Shown piece by piece: positions 12,489-24,589 of a DNA stretch of 64,000 nucleotides. The first letter of the stretch is position 1. The number at the start of each line of letters is the position of its first letter. The DNA lies in NCBI GenBank assembly GCA_029582165.1, contig CM055877.1:23387355-23451354 (forward strand), written 5' to 3'. This DNA is from Portulaca oleracea. Its lineage: Eukaryota; Streptophyta; Magnoliopsida; Caryophyllales; Portulacaceae. A program made the translations under genes and the position numbers. A model generated the notes under the pieces. The model was not told the origin of the DNA. It searched no databases and saw nothing but the letters and a program-made list of their open reading frames with translations.

Positions 12489-15400
12489 TGTAACACCCCA
12501 ACACCCTTAACCACAAGATTATCCTTAATCATGCCATAACCCTGTGATTAGCGCAGCGGAAAAGACAAGTATTGAGGCATTACCGCCGTCCCCACTCGGG
12601 ACAAGGCACACAAACCACCAACATATACATAAACCACCAAGTGAATACTACACTTAAACCCATACATAAACGATCACCGAAACCATAGATATTACACTTT
12701 ATACACCCATCAAAGAAATATATATATATATATTAAACTTTCTCCAATGCAAATTAATCTTTGGAACCATGAAGACCACCGAGGTCGGCCAAATCCGCCC
12801 TTTAAGACTACCCTGCACGTGGAAGTTCTACCTCTGCTTATCCTTGTCTTTACTTTGGGAGCTCGGACCGCATAAAAACAAAACATTGAAAACATAGGCA
12901 AAGTGAGTGGGGAAACACTCAGTACACAAACCTCCAACACATCAAACCGTTCGAAAACGGTTTTAGTGTCGGCATTTAAATTCATTTTGAAAACGGGGAT
13001 GGGGCTAAACATGTATTAAATGGATTTGGCATAGATATAAACATATAAAAGTAGACATGATATATATATATATATTTATATATACATAGAAAATAGAGTG
13101 GTATCCCTTACGATCTGGTGCAAAGCACCTAACACGCGCACGCCCCAAACCGATCTGGAGTTTGGGTTGGGTGACTACCATGCAGTCGGACACTGGCCAG
13201 GTCTGGTCACTCTGATCAGGAGCACCCTATAGATGAATAAAGGCAAGCACTTCACGTGACTAGCTAGAATTATACTAATATGGCGGGACCACTTTTGAAA
13301 ATAGTAATGTATAACATAGATCATGATATAAATTGATATGAATAAGCATCGTAACGTGCTTGAAAGATAAAAGTTGGACAATTTGCGTACCTTGGAATGT
13401 AACAAACTTGGTAGCGTGCCTCGAGCTCGGGACGGCTTGGGTGACTTGGGAACTATAATAAGAAGTGTAGAAATTGAGAACCAAAGAGGGTTCTTAGTGA
13501 GTTTCAAACGTTAAGTAAAATAGAAACTACGAACGTAATAACTTAGAAAGAAAATTTCAGGTTTTAAGAAATAGGATTTTTAGCATAACTTGGGCTAGAA
13601 AACTCGGAATTAAACAAACGAGTACTTTCCGGAATAGGGAAAATTAAGTTCTACAACTTTGTCAACAGGACCGAGGTCCGGTCCAAAAATGAAGGGAAGG
13701 GCTTGAAAAACAGCCCGGACAGAAACAGAAGCTGTAATTTGGAAACTAAAACTTTCGATTTGATCTTTTGATACGAAACTCATAAAGGCTTGGAAGTAAA
13801 CGATGAATAGCTTAACTTATAGAATGATTTGAAGAGATCATATTGATGGAATATGGAGAATTAAGGAATGAAAGGCTAGAATGGAAATTAGAGAGTTCTT
13901 GATTTTTCGGATATATCGTCAAGCGACGAAGAAGAATTTATAACGATGGATTATTGGATTTTGGAAGTGTTTGAAAGGTGAATTGGAATTATGCATTAGA
14001 GAAGGAATAAGTCCTCGGATCATTATGCTTCAAAGGGCTCTTATACTAATGATGCAATCCATAATCCAACTTAAAGTCGATTATTTCATTATGTAACTTA
14101 ATCTTTCAACCTTAACTATGATAACATAACTTTGATAAGTAACATTAACCTCCAAAAGATAGCATTTTCTACTTGGAAAACACCTCTTGAATATTCTAAT
14201 ATTGACCAAAGAGTCTCTAAACAATTAGAATCCCTTACATGATTGGAATTGGATCACAAAATCTCAAATTTATAAAACATTTTCTGGGCAGAAACTCAAC
14301 TGACATGCTTCACTTCCGACCCTATATCTTGCACTCCCGATATCCGATGAACGCAAACCATACATTTTCGGAAAGCTTAAAAGGTCACCTAAAACTTTTA
14401 TGTTTACCACTGGAACCAATAAAATCTCTAAATGGACGGAAAATAGTCCTCAAGTTACTGACTCAGAATCGTATATACTTTGCATCCCTTCACGGTTTCG
14501 CTCATATCTCGGGCTACACATGTCGGATTCTCGAAATTCCAAAGCCCATAGTTAGGTAATGACTTAAGCTATCTTTTTAAGTAAAAGTCTGGGCTAAACT
14601 CCCACTTTTAGTCATCTGTAAAAACCAGATTTGTATCCAGAAACTTATTTGACCCCCTAAACCAACATGCATGATTTTCCTTGTCTCCAATTTGTATCAA
14701 TTCCCAATTAAACTTCAAATTAACTAACATGCATGGATTTTCCAGGAATTAAACACTTAAACTTGCTTAAACATGACCATAGAACTCACATGCAACAAGC
14801 TATTTCAAACATTCAACAAGAATACCACATCAAACACTTAAAATCAACTCCAAATTTACATGTATCAAACCCAAATTCAAACCCTAATTTAACCACCATA
14901 TAAATTCATGCTTAAGAACCTTAAAAGAGATGAAAAACATCAAAGATACACAATTTAAACATGAAAATCAGATTAGGAAAATAAAAGCTTGAGTTAGGGT
15001 TTGGATATTATACCACTTGGAGGAGAAATTGAAGAAGAAAAACAAGAGAGGAGGGAAGGAGTGGCTCGGCCACCACCGGACCACCGCCGGCTTGGCCGGC
15101 CGATCGCCGAAAAACGCCCAGCAAGGGGGGCACGGGGCTGGGCAGAGGAGAAAGGGGAGGAAGAGGAGGGTTTGAGATATTTGTCTGAAATGAAATTGAA
15201 ATAAACCCATTCTAACTTAACCCCTTTATATAAATAACCCTCTTAATCTAATTAACTTATCCAATTGGTAATTAGGCTAGACAAAGGTAATTAAAATTAA
15301 GCTAGATAAAATAATTGGTATTGACTAAATAAAAATTTATAGATATAAAACTTGATAAAATAGTTTAGTTGTAAACCTAAATAAAATTACTTGGAATTAA

Positions 15401-15820
15401 ATTTGGTAAAAATTAACTAGTATTGAACCACATAAAATAAATTGGTAGGATAACACTAATAAAATAAATTGAACAATAAAATGTAATTAGGAAGGTTGGA
15501 TGACATAAATCGTGATCGAAATAGACATTAAAATTGATATAACCTTCCTCGGTTAAAAGCGTAAAATCGATAATAATAAAATAAATTATATAACTTATCG
15601 TAAAAATATTCATAAACTCGTACTAATATTTATAGCTTTACACACATCCGAGATGACATATAATTAACCCACTTAGCCATCGCCTTGCTCGAGACCTGTC
15701 ACGCATAGAAACAAATAATAATAATCGTAACGTAAAAGAAGAAAAATTTTGTTAGCGTATTTTGGGCTAATTACTGCCATTAAGGTTTTAATTAATACGG
15801 GTTTAGGGCGGGTCGCTACA
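12489..15820 (-). mobile_element. Solo LTR A (3332 bp), TSD CTGTA, nested in gag
   Basis: In minus orientation it starts TGTAGCGACCCGCCC and ends GGGTGTTACA. The flanks are identical 5-bp copies of CTGTA at 12484-12488 and 15821-15825. No protease, reverse transcriptase or integrase is encoded. Size and termini fit a solo LTR of a large-LTR Ty3/gypsy (Tekay/Del-like) element left by LTR recombination. It shares conserved blocks with solo LTR B at 28396-31465, for example GATTAGCGCAGCGGAAA and GGTATCCCTTACGATC. The short frames inside are not genes. Confidence 0.85.
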
Positions 15821-16146
15821 CTGTAGCACACCATCCATCACTTGTTGTTGTTCATTCATCCTCTTCCCCATCTTCTGTTCTTGCTCTAAAGTGTTAGCAA
15901 AGACCAGACCTTGCATCTTCGTGTAGAGTTCCTCTAAATGCTTCGTGATGTTAGCTTCAGTACTCTGAACCGGGACTTCTTGAAACTGTTCTCAGACATG
16001 ATGGAGTCACGAGTTGTAGATGAATCGTAGTGAGGGTTTGGAAGCAAACGGCCGGTGCGCGGATCTCTAATGTGGGCTTGGAGTCGATCATCAATGATGC
16101 CTGCATGGAAATTCAAAGTTAGGAACTCGATGACATACTCCGACAC
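15821..16146 (-). pseudogene. Ty3/gypsy gag, N-terminal part, frameshifted
   Basis: This is the 5' portion of the same gag as 10999-12488. Part of the frame starts at 16146 and closes early at 15934, whereas the frame that joins the downstream Gag (ending MDGVLQ at the junction) lies in another phase. A frameshift near 15965 is therefore likely. The encoded part is hydrophilic with a helical, Gln-rich segment (NEQQQ) before the insertion. The element cannot make an intact Gag. Confidence 0.65.
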
Positions 16147-17809
16147 ACACTACCCAATGCATGCATGCTCTAAAGGACCTATATGACCCTAACAGACTCG
16201 ACATCTATATGCTGACAAAAGAGACTCACCCGCTTTTCGGGAGTGCATGACCTAACTCTTTATGGACCTAACGATAAGACATTATAAAGGGCCGAATAAA
16301 GTCACACATAGCGAGTGGATCATAAATTGAAAGGTGTAAGTCAGTGTTTCTCAATTCAGATAGGCCCAAACCACAGGGCAATCGTTTTAAGGAGAATTCG
16401 TAACTTGGCCCAATAATTCGGACAACTCAAGCTATATTGACTATTATGCAGCCTAGAATAATACTCGACAAAACCGATGACCCATTCTTTTTATTTTTCT
16501 TTTATTATTATTTTTATTCAAGGAAAATGAATACTGTAAAGGACTGGATCAAGCCAACAATAAGCGAGTTATAATTAGTTTATGGGCTTAATTGACAAAT
16601 CCAATAGGGTTTTTGGCTTCAAATAATCCGTACTGAGGGGCTTATGATTGGGAATAATCCAAAGTGACTTTTCGGCCACTGGCAATCTGTACTTTTTCAC
16701 TATTTTCTCATAGCAGTCCAAAATCAATTTACGGCACCGGAAAGCTGACGTGGCGACCGGAAATTTCATTTTTGAAGTATGAATAAAAATACTTTCTGGT
16801 CGCCACGTCAGCTTTCGGGAGCTGGAAATTGATTCTGGACTGCTACACGAAAATAGTGAAAAAGTACAGACTTCTAGTGGCTGAAAAGTCACTTTGGATT
16901 ATTCTCAGTTACAAGCCCTTCAGTACAGATTATTTGTGGCCAAAAACCCAATCCAATATGGTTGGGCCTTAACAACGGGTCCCCCATAAATGTGATGAAT
17001 TCAATAATTAAAACCTATAAATTAATTTACCCAAGCTTAGTGACTATTATACAGTCTAAAACGTTACCCATCAACTTTGTTGGACTTTCAATAAACTTAG
17101 ACCTTTATTAAGAGAATTTCATAAATGGCCATGTAATATCACCTTAAGTGAGTCAATTTTATTTATTAATTAAAATAGTTAACCCTTGAATATAAATGGG
17201 CCCTTCCATTGGGGCAACCATAATGCCTTTTGGGTTAATTATCCTAATCAATAAATAATCCTTTTCTTAACCCAATAATTTTATATGGATTAGAACGAAA
17301 CCTCCAAACTAGGGTCGACTCTTTACAAACATGAAAGGGGAAGGGAAACACATATACACATAGCATACAACATGAGGGATATCCTAAACCAAGGTTCTAT
17401 ATTCACGGTTTTTTTATGGTCGGAATACATGGTCTACCGCATGTTCTCGCCTCGGTGCACTCTTCACCCTCATAAATTTCGGGCAAAGTGTCTGAGGTGT
17501 TACTCGTCGGACTTCAAGAAAGCCTTGGAGTATAACATGGGGAGAGGAGCGACCAAATGCATAGCGACGTGGAGTGCATCCCTATAGTAGTGGCCTCCCG
17601 CTCTCGGATATCATCCTAGTTTACCTAATCGTCGCCTTTGTGCTCACGTATCAAAAGACCCGATGAGTGGCCCGGTATGCAAAGAATGCCTAAAAAGAAT
17701 AATAAAATTGCGAAATAAATCAACTTCTCCCTTTTACAATTTCAAATCAAATCGATTGTTCAAGTTTTACCCTCTTTTTAAGCTTAAGTCCCCAATGAAG
17801 TCGTCAATC
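16147..17809 (-). other. Leader of the gypsy element, interrupted by a MITE
   Basis: This is the untranslated region between gag and the 5' LTR. At its right end (about 17790-17809, minus strand) is GATTGACGACTTCATTGGGG, resembling the primer-binding leader found after many plant gypsy LTRs. The rest is AT-rich and holds the palindromic MITE at 16607-16949. Confidence 0.5.
16607..16949. mobile_element. Palindromic Mutator-like MITE (343 bp), TSD AATCCAATA
   Basis: The element starts GGGTTTTTGGC and ends GCCAAAAACCC. Identical 9-bp copies of AATCCAATA flank it at 16598-16606 and 16950-16958. Almost the whole element is one inverted repeat: arms of about 160 bp (for example AAAGCTGACGTGGCGACC pairing with GGTCGCCACGTCAGCTTT) around a short loop near 16772-16790. 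A 9-bp duplication with long terminal inverted repeats is the signature of Mutator-like elements. No transposase is present. Confidence 0.85.
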
Positions 17810-19267
17810 TGTAGAACCCGGAAAATCATTCCCGTTCGGGGAATCGGTTTCGGATGCGCTACTTAGGTGATCGGGAGCCGACTAAGGTTGCTTAATCTTT
17901 AAATAAGGATGTTTAATTTTCGAAATTCATTTTCGAGGTGATGAAACTTTATTTATTTACAAGCCCCTTTTATATTATAAAAATACTCGAATTTGCACAA
18001 AAATTAATTTATTAATGACTTAATATCAATTATTCCCAAACCTGGGCCAAGAAGAGATGCGGGCCAGCGCCTCTTCAGCCCAGAGAAAGGTGGGGAAATA
18101 AGCAAATGCCACATAACCTTTGCAAATTTCCAAGCCCTTTTTCTCTTGGGTCGTCTTGGGTTGGTAAAATGGATGGTATCAAATCATTTCTAAATATTTT
18201 GATGCAAAAACATGTATTTTGAATAATTTAAATGCTTATAAAGAAAATAAAGAGTCGTCAGCCGATTTAAAGAAATCGAAACCAAAAAAATGATAAAAAT
18301 AACTCCGGTCCACGAACCCGATTTCTAAGTTTGGGGGTAAGGTTATGAATCCGAGAATTAAAAGAACTCTCGAATCCGCCTGCTAGAAACAGACTCTACT
18401 AAAATTGAACTTGAAATGAAAAAGAGCGGGGAGAAGGTTAATTAATTTCACAACATTATATTCTTGAACATGCGATATAAAACAAATGCGGTTTTCTTTT
18501 ACAAAACACGTACAAACGAAGGAATTAAATCACAATTTACACAATTGAATGAAATAATAACGAAAAGCGAACCTTGCTTAATGGTAGATATTTGAAGGAT
18601 GATCCCTTAGCTTGATCTTGGCTTGGAGCTTGGATGGAAGAGTAGTGTAAGAATGATGATATGGATGTGATAAGAATGATGAGAGAATTCGAGAGGGAGT
18701 ATGGATAATGGAACTTTGAGAGAGTTTAGGTGGAGTGACGATAATAGTTGGTTATGATGAGTGAAGAATGGTGGGGTGTTTATAGGTGGATGATGAGTGA
18801 TTTGGAGGGAATATGTGAAGGACACATCCCAAAAATCAAGCCTTTCCATGCCATCCTATAGGTCAAGCGGCCTTTGGCAATTATATGGTCAATCCGGAGT
18901 CAAATGCACGTGCTATGATCATGGGATGCATGGGAATTCTGGCGCCAAAAATCAATTAAATACGTATAGGTCAGGCGGCCTATAGGAATTAAGGAGGCGA
19001 ATTGATGACGTGGCTGGCAAAGGTGGACCGCTACTGAATTCAAAGGTCAGGCGGCTTATATTAATCTACACTGGGCCTGATTCGCGTTTGGGTCTGCTTG
19101 TAAATTAATATAAGTCACGCGACCTTTATTATTTTCTTGTGTTTTTTCTGATCTGGGCCTGCTTTGTTGGCTCTATGGACCCAATGACCCAATTTGGAGT
19201 TCGACCCAAATGACTTGTTGAGTTTTGACGAGTCGGAATTTTTTTGGTGCAAATTCCGGTGTCTACG
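17810..19267 (-). repeat. 5' LTR of the second gypsy element (1458 bp)
   Basis: On the minus strand it runs from a decayed TGTAGACACCGG start (first base mutated) at 19267 to GGGTTCTACA at 17810, followed by the leader motif. A TATA-like TATAAACACCCC lies near 18777-18788. The U3 side carries four copies of a motif like AGGTCAGGCGGCCTATA (18857, 18964, 19042, 19109). No matching 3' LTR was found to the left, so the boundaries are inferred from termini and context. Confidence 0.6.
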
Positions 19268-20290
19268 GTCCCTCACGTTCGTGACTCAGTACATCGAGAC
19301 TTCGGAAAGCAACGTCAGAAAGCACCTCACGATCGTGACAAACCCTTTCACGACTGTGACGAGCACAGTCTAGAGCGAAACAAAGGATGCCTCATGGTCG
19401 GACACCTATATGTCACGCCCGTGACAGCTTCACAACAAGTTGCCCCTGCTGCAAGAAAGAGGCCTCACGACCGTGACACCCTGGGTCATGATCGTGACGC
19501 TTGAACCGACTTCAAAGGGTATAAAAGGAGTCAATTGATTGAGGGTTGATTATCTTAGTTTTTTTCTAGAGTTCTTGAGTTTTTTTTTAGGGTTCTTTGC
19601 AACCATGCGAGTTTTGTTAGCAACTTTTGTAAGTTTTCTTTCTCATTTCCATTGGTCTGGTTATAAGCCCTTTTAATTACACTTTGAAGAAAAAGTTTCA
19701 GTTTTTCTTTTGAATCTCTTCTCTCTTTCCTTTCTTCTTGTTATAGTTTCTTCATTGCAAGTTTAGTTCTCGTCATTAGTTTTCACCCCAATCCTAATTT
19801 TAGTGAAAGAGGAGGATTAAAGTTCCCGAATTCTCCTATCAAGTGAGGATTCAGACAGTCTTAGTAAATCCGAATCACACCTTTTCTTGTTTGTTGGGGA
19901 GAATTTCGTGATTTAAGTGTAAGAATCAAGGTGAAGCGAGAATTTCAGGTTTAAGTTTTATTTCCCCAATTTTAGTATTTACCTTATGTCGTAGTTCATT
20001 GCCGATTTCAATATTCCAATTGCATTGTAGCTTAGTTGAAATTACTACTTGCACTTTTCAGTGTTGAATGTTTCCAATTCGCACCTAGGTTAAATTAGTT
20101 ATTATTGCATATTTTATTGCTTTAGACTTTGAAAACCCGACCAAATCGATGCCTCGCTTACCTAAACATCATCCTTGTGGATATGACGACCATATTAAAT
20201 CCTTAATTTCTACATCGAACAACAACTTAGGTGGCGAATAACGGATAGTTCAAATAAAAATTGTATACGACAGCTGTTGAGTTAACTACT
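19268..20290 (+). repeat. LTR-like segment with CACGnnCGTGAC motif array
   Basis: Six near-copies of the palindromic 12-mer CACGnnCGTGAC lie at 19274-19498. A TATA box (TATAAAAGG, about 19519) follows. Further on, CATCCTTGTGGATATGACGACC near 20170-20192 resembles the sequence near the end of many plant gypsy LTRs. This suggests an LTR in plus orientation that was hit by the neighbouring gypsy element. No terminal dinucleotides or duplication could be fixed. Confidence 0.4.
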
Positions 20291-20722
20291 TAATGTGAAG
20301 TAGCATAAAAGGATATAAATAATTTTGAAAGATAAATTTTCAAAGGGTACTTTTAATTTTAACAAAAAAAATACCAAATGCTACTTCAAAGGTTAAACGA
20401 TAACTTTATTAATGTTTCAAAAAAGCTATTTGAGACGCTAAACTCTACTTGAAACGCTAGCTTATTAAGCACAAATATTTGTCCAATTAAAGTTTTAACT
20501 TTGCGAAAACACTGAACATTACCCAAAACATTGGCGGTTGTTTAAAAAACCCGGAACCGCCAAACCGAACCAGACACATGCGAACCGAACTGAAAATCGG
20601 CAAATCCAAACTGCTTTAAAAATCTAGTGCACCAAACTGTAAAAACCGGATGCTAAACATGACAGTACCGGTTTGAGATATTAAAATTGATGATGAACCT
20701 CAACTGAACCGATAATACAAAC

Positions 20723-20729
<7 letters not shown>

Positions 20730-20781
<52 letters not shown>
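20730..20781. repeat. (TA)n microsatellite
   Basis: An uninterrupted run of about 26 TA units. Confidence 0.95.
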
Positions 20782-20788
<7 letters not shown>

Positions 20789-21022
20789 TAAGCAAAACTT
20801 GGAAATTTATAGAAAAAAAATACGAGTTTACAGTGTGGGAAGGCTAGGCCCTAAACAAAAAAGCAAGGACTTTCATCACAAAACAATATCTACCATGCTA
20901 CTGTATTTTTTCCTATTTTGTGAGAAGACTATAACTCTAGTTTGCATATCTTGCTTGATCTGCTGGGCAATTTGCTGCGGCGACAATCTTTTTCCTCCAT
21001 GGACCACCGTGTTTCTCTGCCT

Positions 21023-22472
21023 TCAAATTTGGTAAGCAAGCGCACATAAGGTAGCTCGGGTAAAGCTTTTGCAGGCTTGAGTCCCTTCCATGTTTGTTAG
21101 TCGTTCAATCATGGCATCCAGTGACTCTCCATCGCAAAAAGACGGTTGCAGGATCCAAGACCTAATTTGCTCAGCCACATCTTTTGTGAAAGAGCAGCTG
21201 GCAAACAGGTGATCTATGGTCTCCTCATCACGATCACAAAGGACATAGGATAACTGGTCATTGGTATTCCAGTGTATGGTGCGAGAACGGACGGGGAGTT
21301 TGCGGTGCAGAAAATCCCTGGTTATGAAATTGTGACGATGTATAATTAGAGGGCTCCAAGGAATGGTTCTCCACCCCATGTATGATTGAGCATTGAGCAG
21401 CCATGAGTATCCCTGACTGACCTTGTATACCCCGTCGGCCGACATATTCCAGTGCCATCTCCTCTCGGCTTGGCTACCCCATTTGAAGATATCCTTCACT
21501 TCGCAGAGGTGCTTCCATTAGGGACAAGTGTCGTAGGGGGGGGGGGGGGGTTGTAGTCCCACCAGGATATGTGCTTGAGGTAGCGAGCATGAATCCACTT
21601 GACCCAAAGAACGTTCTTTTGGTTTTGGATATCCCACACCAATTTTGCGATGTGTGCTTTGTTCCAGGCAGTAAGGTCTCTCAAACCAAGACCTCCATTA
21701 CGCTTTGGAAGACATGTCGTGTTCCAAGACACCATTGGGCTACGCCTGTGGTCAGTCGTGGAACCCCAAAGGAAATTCCGACAGTGTTTGATGATTGTAC
21801 TGATCACCGTAGGGGGAATGATGATTATACGGGCCCAGAAATTGAATATCCCCATCAGCACACTATTTATAAGGACAACTCTGCCCGCATGGGAAATGTT
21901 TCACGAGGACCATGTTTTGATACGAGACAAAATTTTATCCGCGAGGCAAGAGCAATCGTTTGCTGTTAGATTGCTTGCAGATACAGGCATTCCTAGATAT
22001 CTGAACGGTAGGCTGTCCACACAAAACCAGTTTCCTCCTGAAGCTGCTGGGCAAGGTCAGTAGATACCCCACCAAAAACCACTTTTGATTTTTGGTTGTT
22101 TGTTATAAGACCTGTTACACTGTAGAAGTGGGCAAAGGCCGACATAATTTTCTGAATAGATTGCCTGTTTGCGGATGAGAGAATTATGCGGTCGTCGGCA
22201 AACATTAGATGCGTTATTTTCAGCTCTTTGCATCTTGGGTGGAAATTGAAACCATTATGAGTGTGGTGAGAGATGGAACAGGATAGGTACTCTATTGTGA
22301 TGACAAATATTAGAGGTGAAATGGGATCCCCATGACGAAGTCCTCGGCTCCTCTTGAATTTCTGTGAGACTTGGCCATTCATGCAAATTGCGAAAAATGT
22401 TGTGGTGATGCAGGTCATGATGCATTTGAGTTTATATATACGCGCGGCGTACGTGCGTGCATAGACACACAC
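21023..22472 (-). pseudogene. LINE (L1-type) reverse transcriptase fragment
   Basis: Three successive minus-strand frames cover the C-terminal half of a plant L1-type ORF2. The first (22472-21993) has reverse transcriptase motifs: GLRHGDPISPLIF and the catalytic box as LMFADDRI. The second (21861-21496) has the downstream segment with KRNGGLGLRDL. The third (21499-21023) has the zf-RVT region (WHTNDQLSYVLCDRDEET-like, Cys and His residues kept). The frame breaks between them and a G run at about 21537-21550 show decay. The endonuclease and 5' part are missing. Homology to the real family is by motif only. Confidence 0.8.
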
Positions 22473-22657
22473 TCCGAACCGCTAAATACAATATAAGAAA
22501 GTAGCTTTTCCTACATCCACTCTCAAGAAGAAATCAAAAGCAAGCCCATAATTTGATTTAACTGTTTGATATTACAATATAAAGTATTATTATTATTATT
22601 AGTACAAGTAATTTTCCTAAATTTTAAAGCAAATGCATTCACTTGTTTTGAAATGTA

Positions 22658-22910
22658 CTCTATTTCATATTAATTGTCATAATTTTGAGTTTTATAGTCT
22701 CTAATGTCACTCTTTGATTGATAATTTCTTATCTAATATGTTATTAACAATTAAAATATTGTACTCTTATGATAATATTTTTCGTTATAAATCTAATGAT
22801 AATAATTTTATATAGCAGCTCATTATATATATTGAAAAATTTATGGTCAAAATCCTTAAAATTTGACTATACAATTTTTAAAAATGACAATTAATATGGA
22901 ATGGAAATAG
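22658..22910. mobile_element. Stowaway-like MITE (253 bp), TA flanks
   Basis: The ends are CTCTATTTCATATTAATTGTC and its imperfect inverse GACAATTAATATGGAATGG, flanked by TA. This matches the CTCCCTCCGTTYC-type terminus of Tc1/mariner-derived MITEs. Related copies lie at 34056-34260 and about 45096-45341. Confidence 0.75.
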
Positions 22911-23491
22911 TATAGCAGAAAGTAACGTTTTTGGTGTAGTTTTAAACCTCCAGAAACACGTCACTATTGTGGCATTTCGAGTGCAAAAAATCATCTGGAA
23001 CCTGCTTTAAGAATATCCACATCAGATATTCCTCTGGGTCCCATGTTATCTCATCTTTTATAGAACTAATAAAATATATCTTCCCCAATCTATTATCAAA
23101 ATGAGGATTTTATCCTTTACATTTAGGAAATGAGGATTATCTAACTTAACATTTAATTTGATGGACTGATCTTAAACATCGAAAAATGAATTATGCTACA
23201 GTACAAAGCATAGAAAATTTTAATTTGAAATTGACCTAGAATCTGAATTGTAAATAAGAGTGCATTTAGCTTGTCAAAAACCTTGGAGAAATAGTCAATT
23301 TTTCTACGTTGACTTGTTTTCTCTATGTTTCAATGTAACTTGACATTGGGAAAAACTTTACGAGGGGTCCACCATTTTCTATATTTTCCTAGGGAAAATT
23401 TTTCTTCAGGGGGCCTAAGGGAATTTTTTTTCCCGAATAAATCTTTCTCATGGAAAATTTTCACCGGGAAAAGTTTCCCTGAAATTTCTAC
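22911..23491. other. Intergenic, nothing recognised
   Basis: AT-rich sequence with homopolymer runs around 23380-23460 (GGGAAAA-type low complexity). No coding or repeat signature was seen. Confidence 0.5.
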
Positions 23492-23798
23492 TAGGGCTGT
23501 CAAAAAATGTCCGACCCGAAACCCGGTTCAGCCCGACCCGGAAAAAACGGGTATGGTCATAAAATTTCCGTCTGAATTTTTACATTGACCCATTTGACTG
23601 AAAATTCGAACACAATATTTTCTAATTTTCTATTTTCCGAACCTGGTTTAAACCCGAATTTATGCTTGTTCGATTTGTCCGACTCGAGTCCTTTCCGAAA
23701 AATGTTCCAAAAAACTGGGTATTAGACATGAAGTTTTCGTCCGATGTCCAATTCGTCCGAACGTGGGTTGACCTGGAGTCGAATTTTTGACGACCCTA
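23492..23798. mobile_element. hAT-like MITE (307 bp), TSD ATTTCTAC
   Basis: The element starts TAGGGCTGTCAAAAAATGTC and ends TTTTTGACGACCCTA, an imperfect terminal inverted repeat. Identical 8-bp flanks ATTTCTAC lie at 23484-23491 and 23799-23806. The interior has ACCCGG and CCCGACCCGG motifs of the same family. It is non-autonomous. Confidence 0.85.
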
Positions 23799-23959
23799 AT
23801 TTCTACCAAGCGCTCCCTAAGTTGAAAGAGACAATTACAATAGGAAATCCTGTAATATATAACAACACTATTTTAGTATCTTATTATTGTTACTTTGGCT
23901 TATTTTCCCTCAACTTGATTGGAGTCAGAAAGAGTTTCCATCTTTTGTTATCAGTGTAA

Positions 23960-24250
23960 TTGGTAGTGTAGGCAAAAACTCGGGTCTAGGTAAATTTGGG
24001 TTGGACAAATTCGGACAATGCCAAAATTCGGATAAGAAATTCATGTCCGTACTCGGTTTTATTTCGGGTCGAACCTGGTCGGACAATTCGGACGAAGCTC
24101 AAATCCGGTTCGGACAATAGAAAAAAGAGAAATTTTATGTTTGAATATTCAGTCAATTCGGTCAATATCAAAATTCAGACGAGAAATCTATATTTAGACC
24201 CGGTTTTTTTCGAGTCGGATAATTCAAGTCGAACAAAATTTTGTCAGTTA
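23960..24250. repeat. Dispersed GGACAATTCGGA-type repeat
   Basis: The segment is rich in CGGACAA and TTCGGAC motifs. Its reverse complement resembles about 49105-49300 (shared AAAAGAGAAATTTTATGT core). It is probably another degenerate member of the hAT-like family without clear ends. Confidence 0.4.
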
Positions 24251-24589
24251 TAGTATTTGAGATACCATATATCACATACCAGGAAGTGATTAGGTAGAGA
24301 GATGATGCCAAATGAGAGCCTATTATGTGATCAAACTTCCAAGTCGGCAAGCTAAGCATAAGACCTAAACAAACTTGTGATCGCAAAGGCATTTCGTTGC
24401 ACCAAACTCATCTCATTCTGTCCCTAAACAGATCCAAGTGACGTACATGTTAATTGCTCCTTCAACCAAATATCTCTATTTATGTGGCTCATCACTTTTT
24501 CTTTTTGTTTTTGGCTTCTCCTACATATCAGATGTTATCATGTTAACTACTCAGATTTGGATTACATGTACGTCACCTTTTAAGATCCA

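Noticed and set aside
12489..12516. Gag start codon at 12516
   Set aside because: The codons before the junction belong to the inserted solo LTR.
15001..15204. 67-codon plus-strand frame rich in Arg and Glu
   Set aside because: It is within solo LTR A, is antisense to an LTR region and has no partner in solo LTR B.
23492..24250. GACCCG-rich stretches as possible telomere-like or satellite arrays
   Set aside because: Termini and 8-bp duplications identify transposon copies. There is no regular tandem period.
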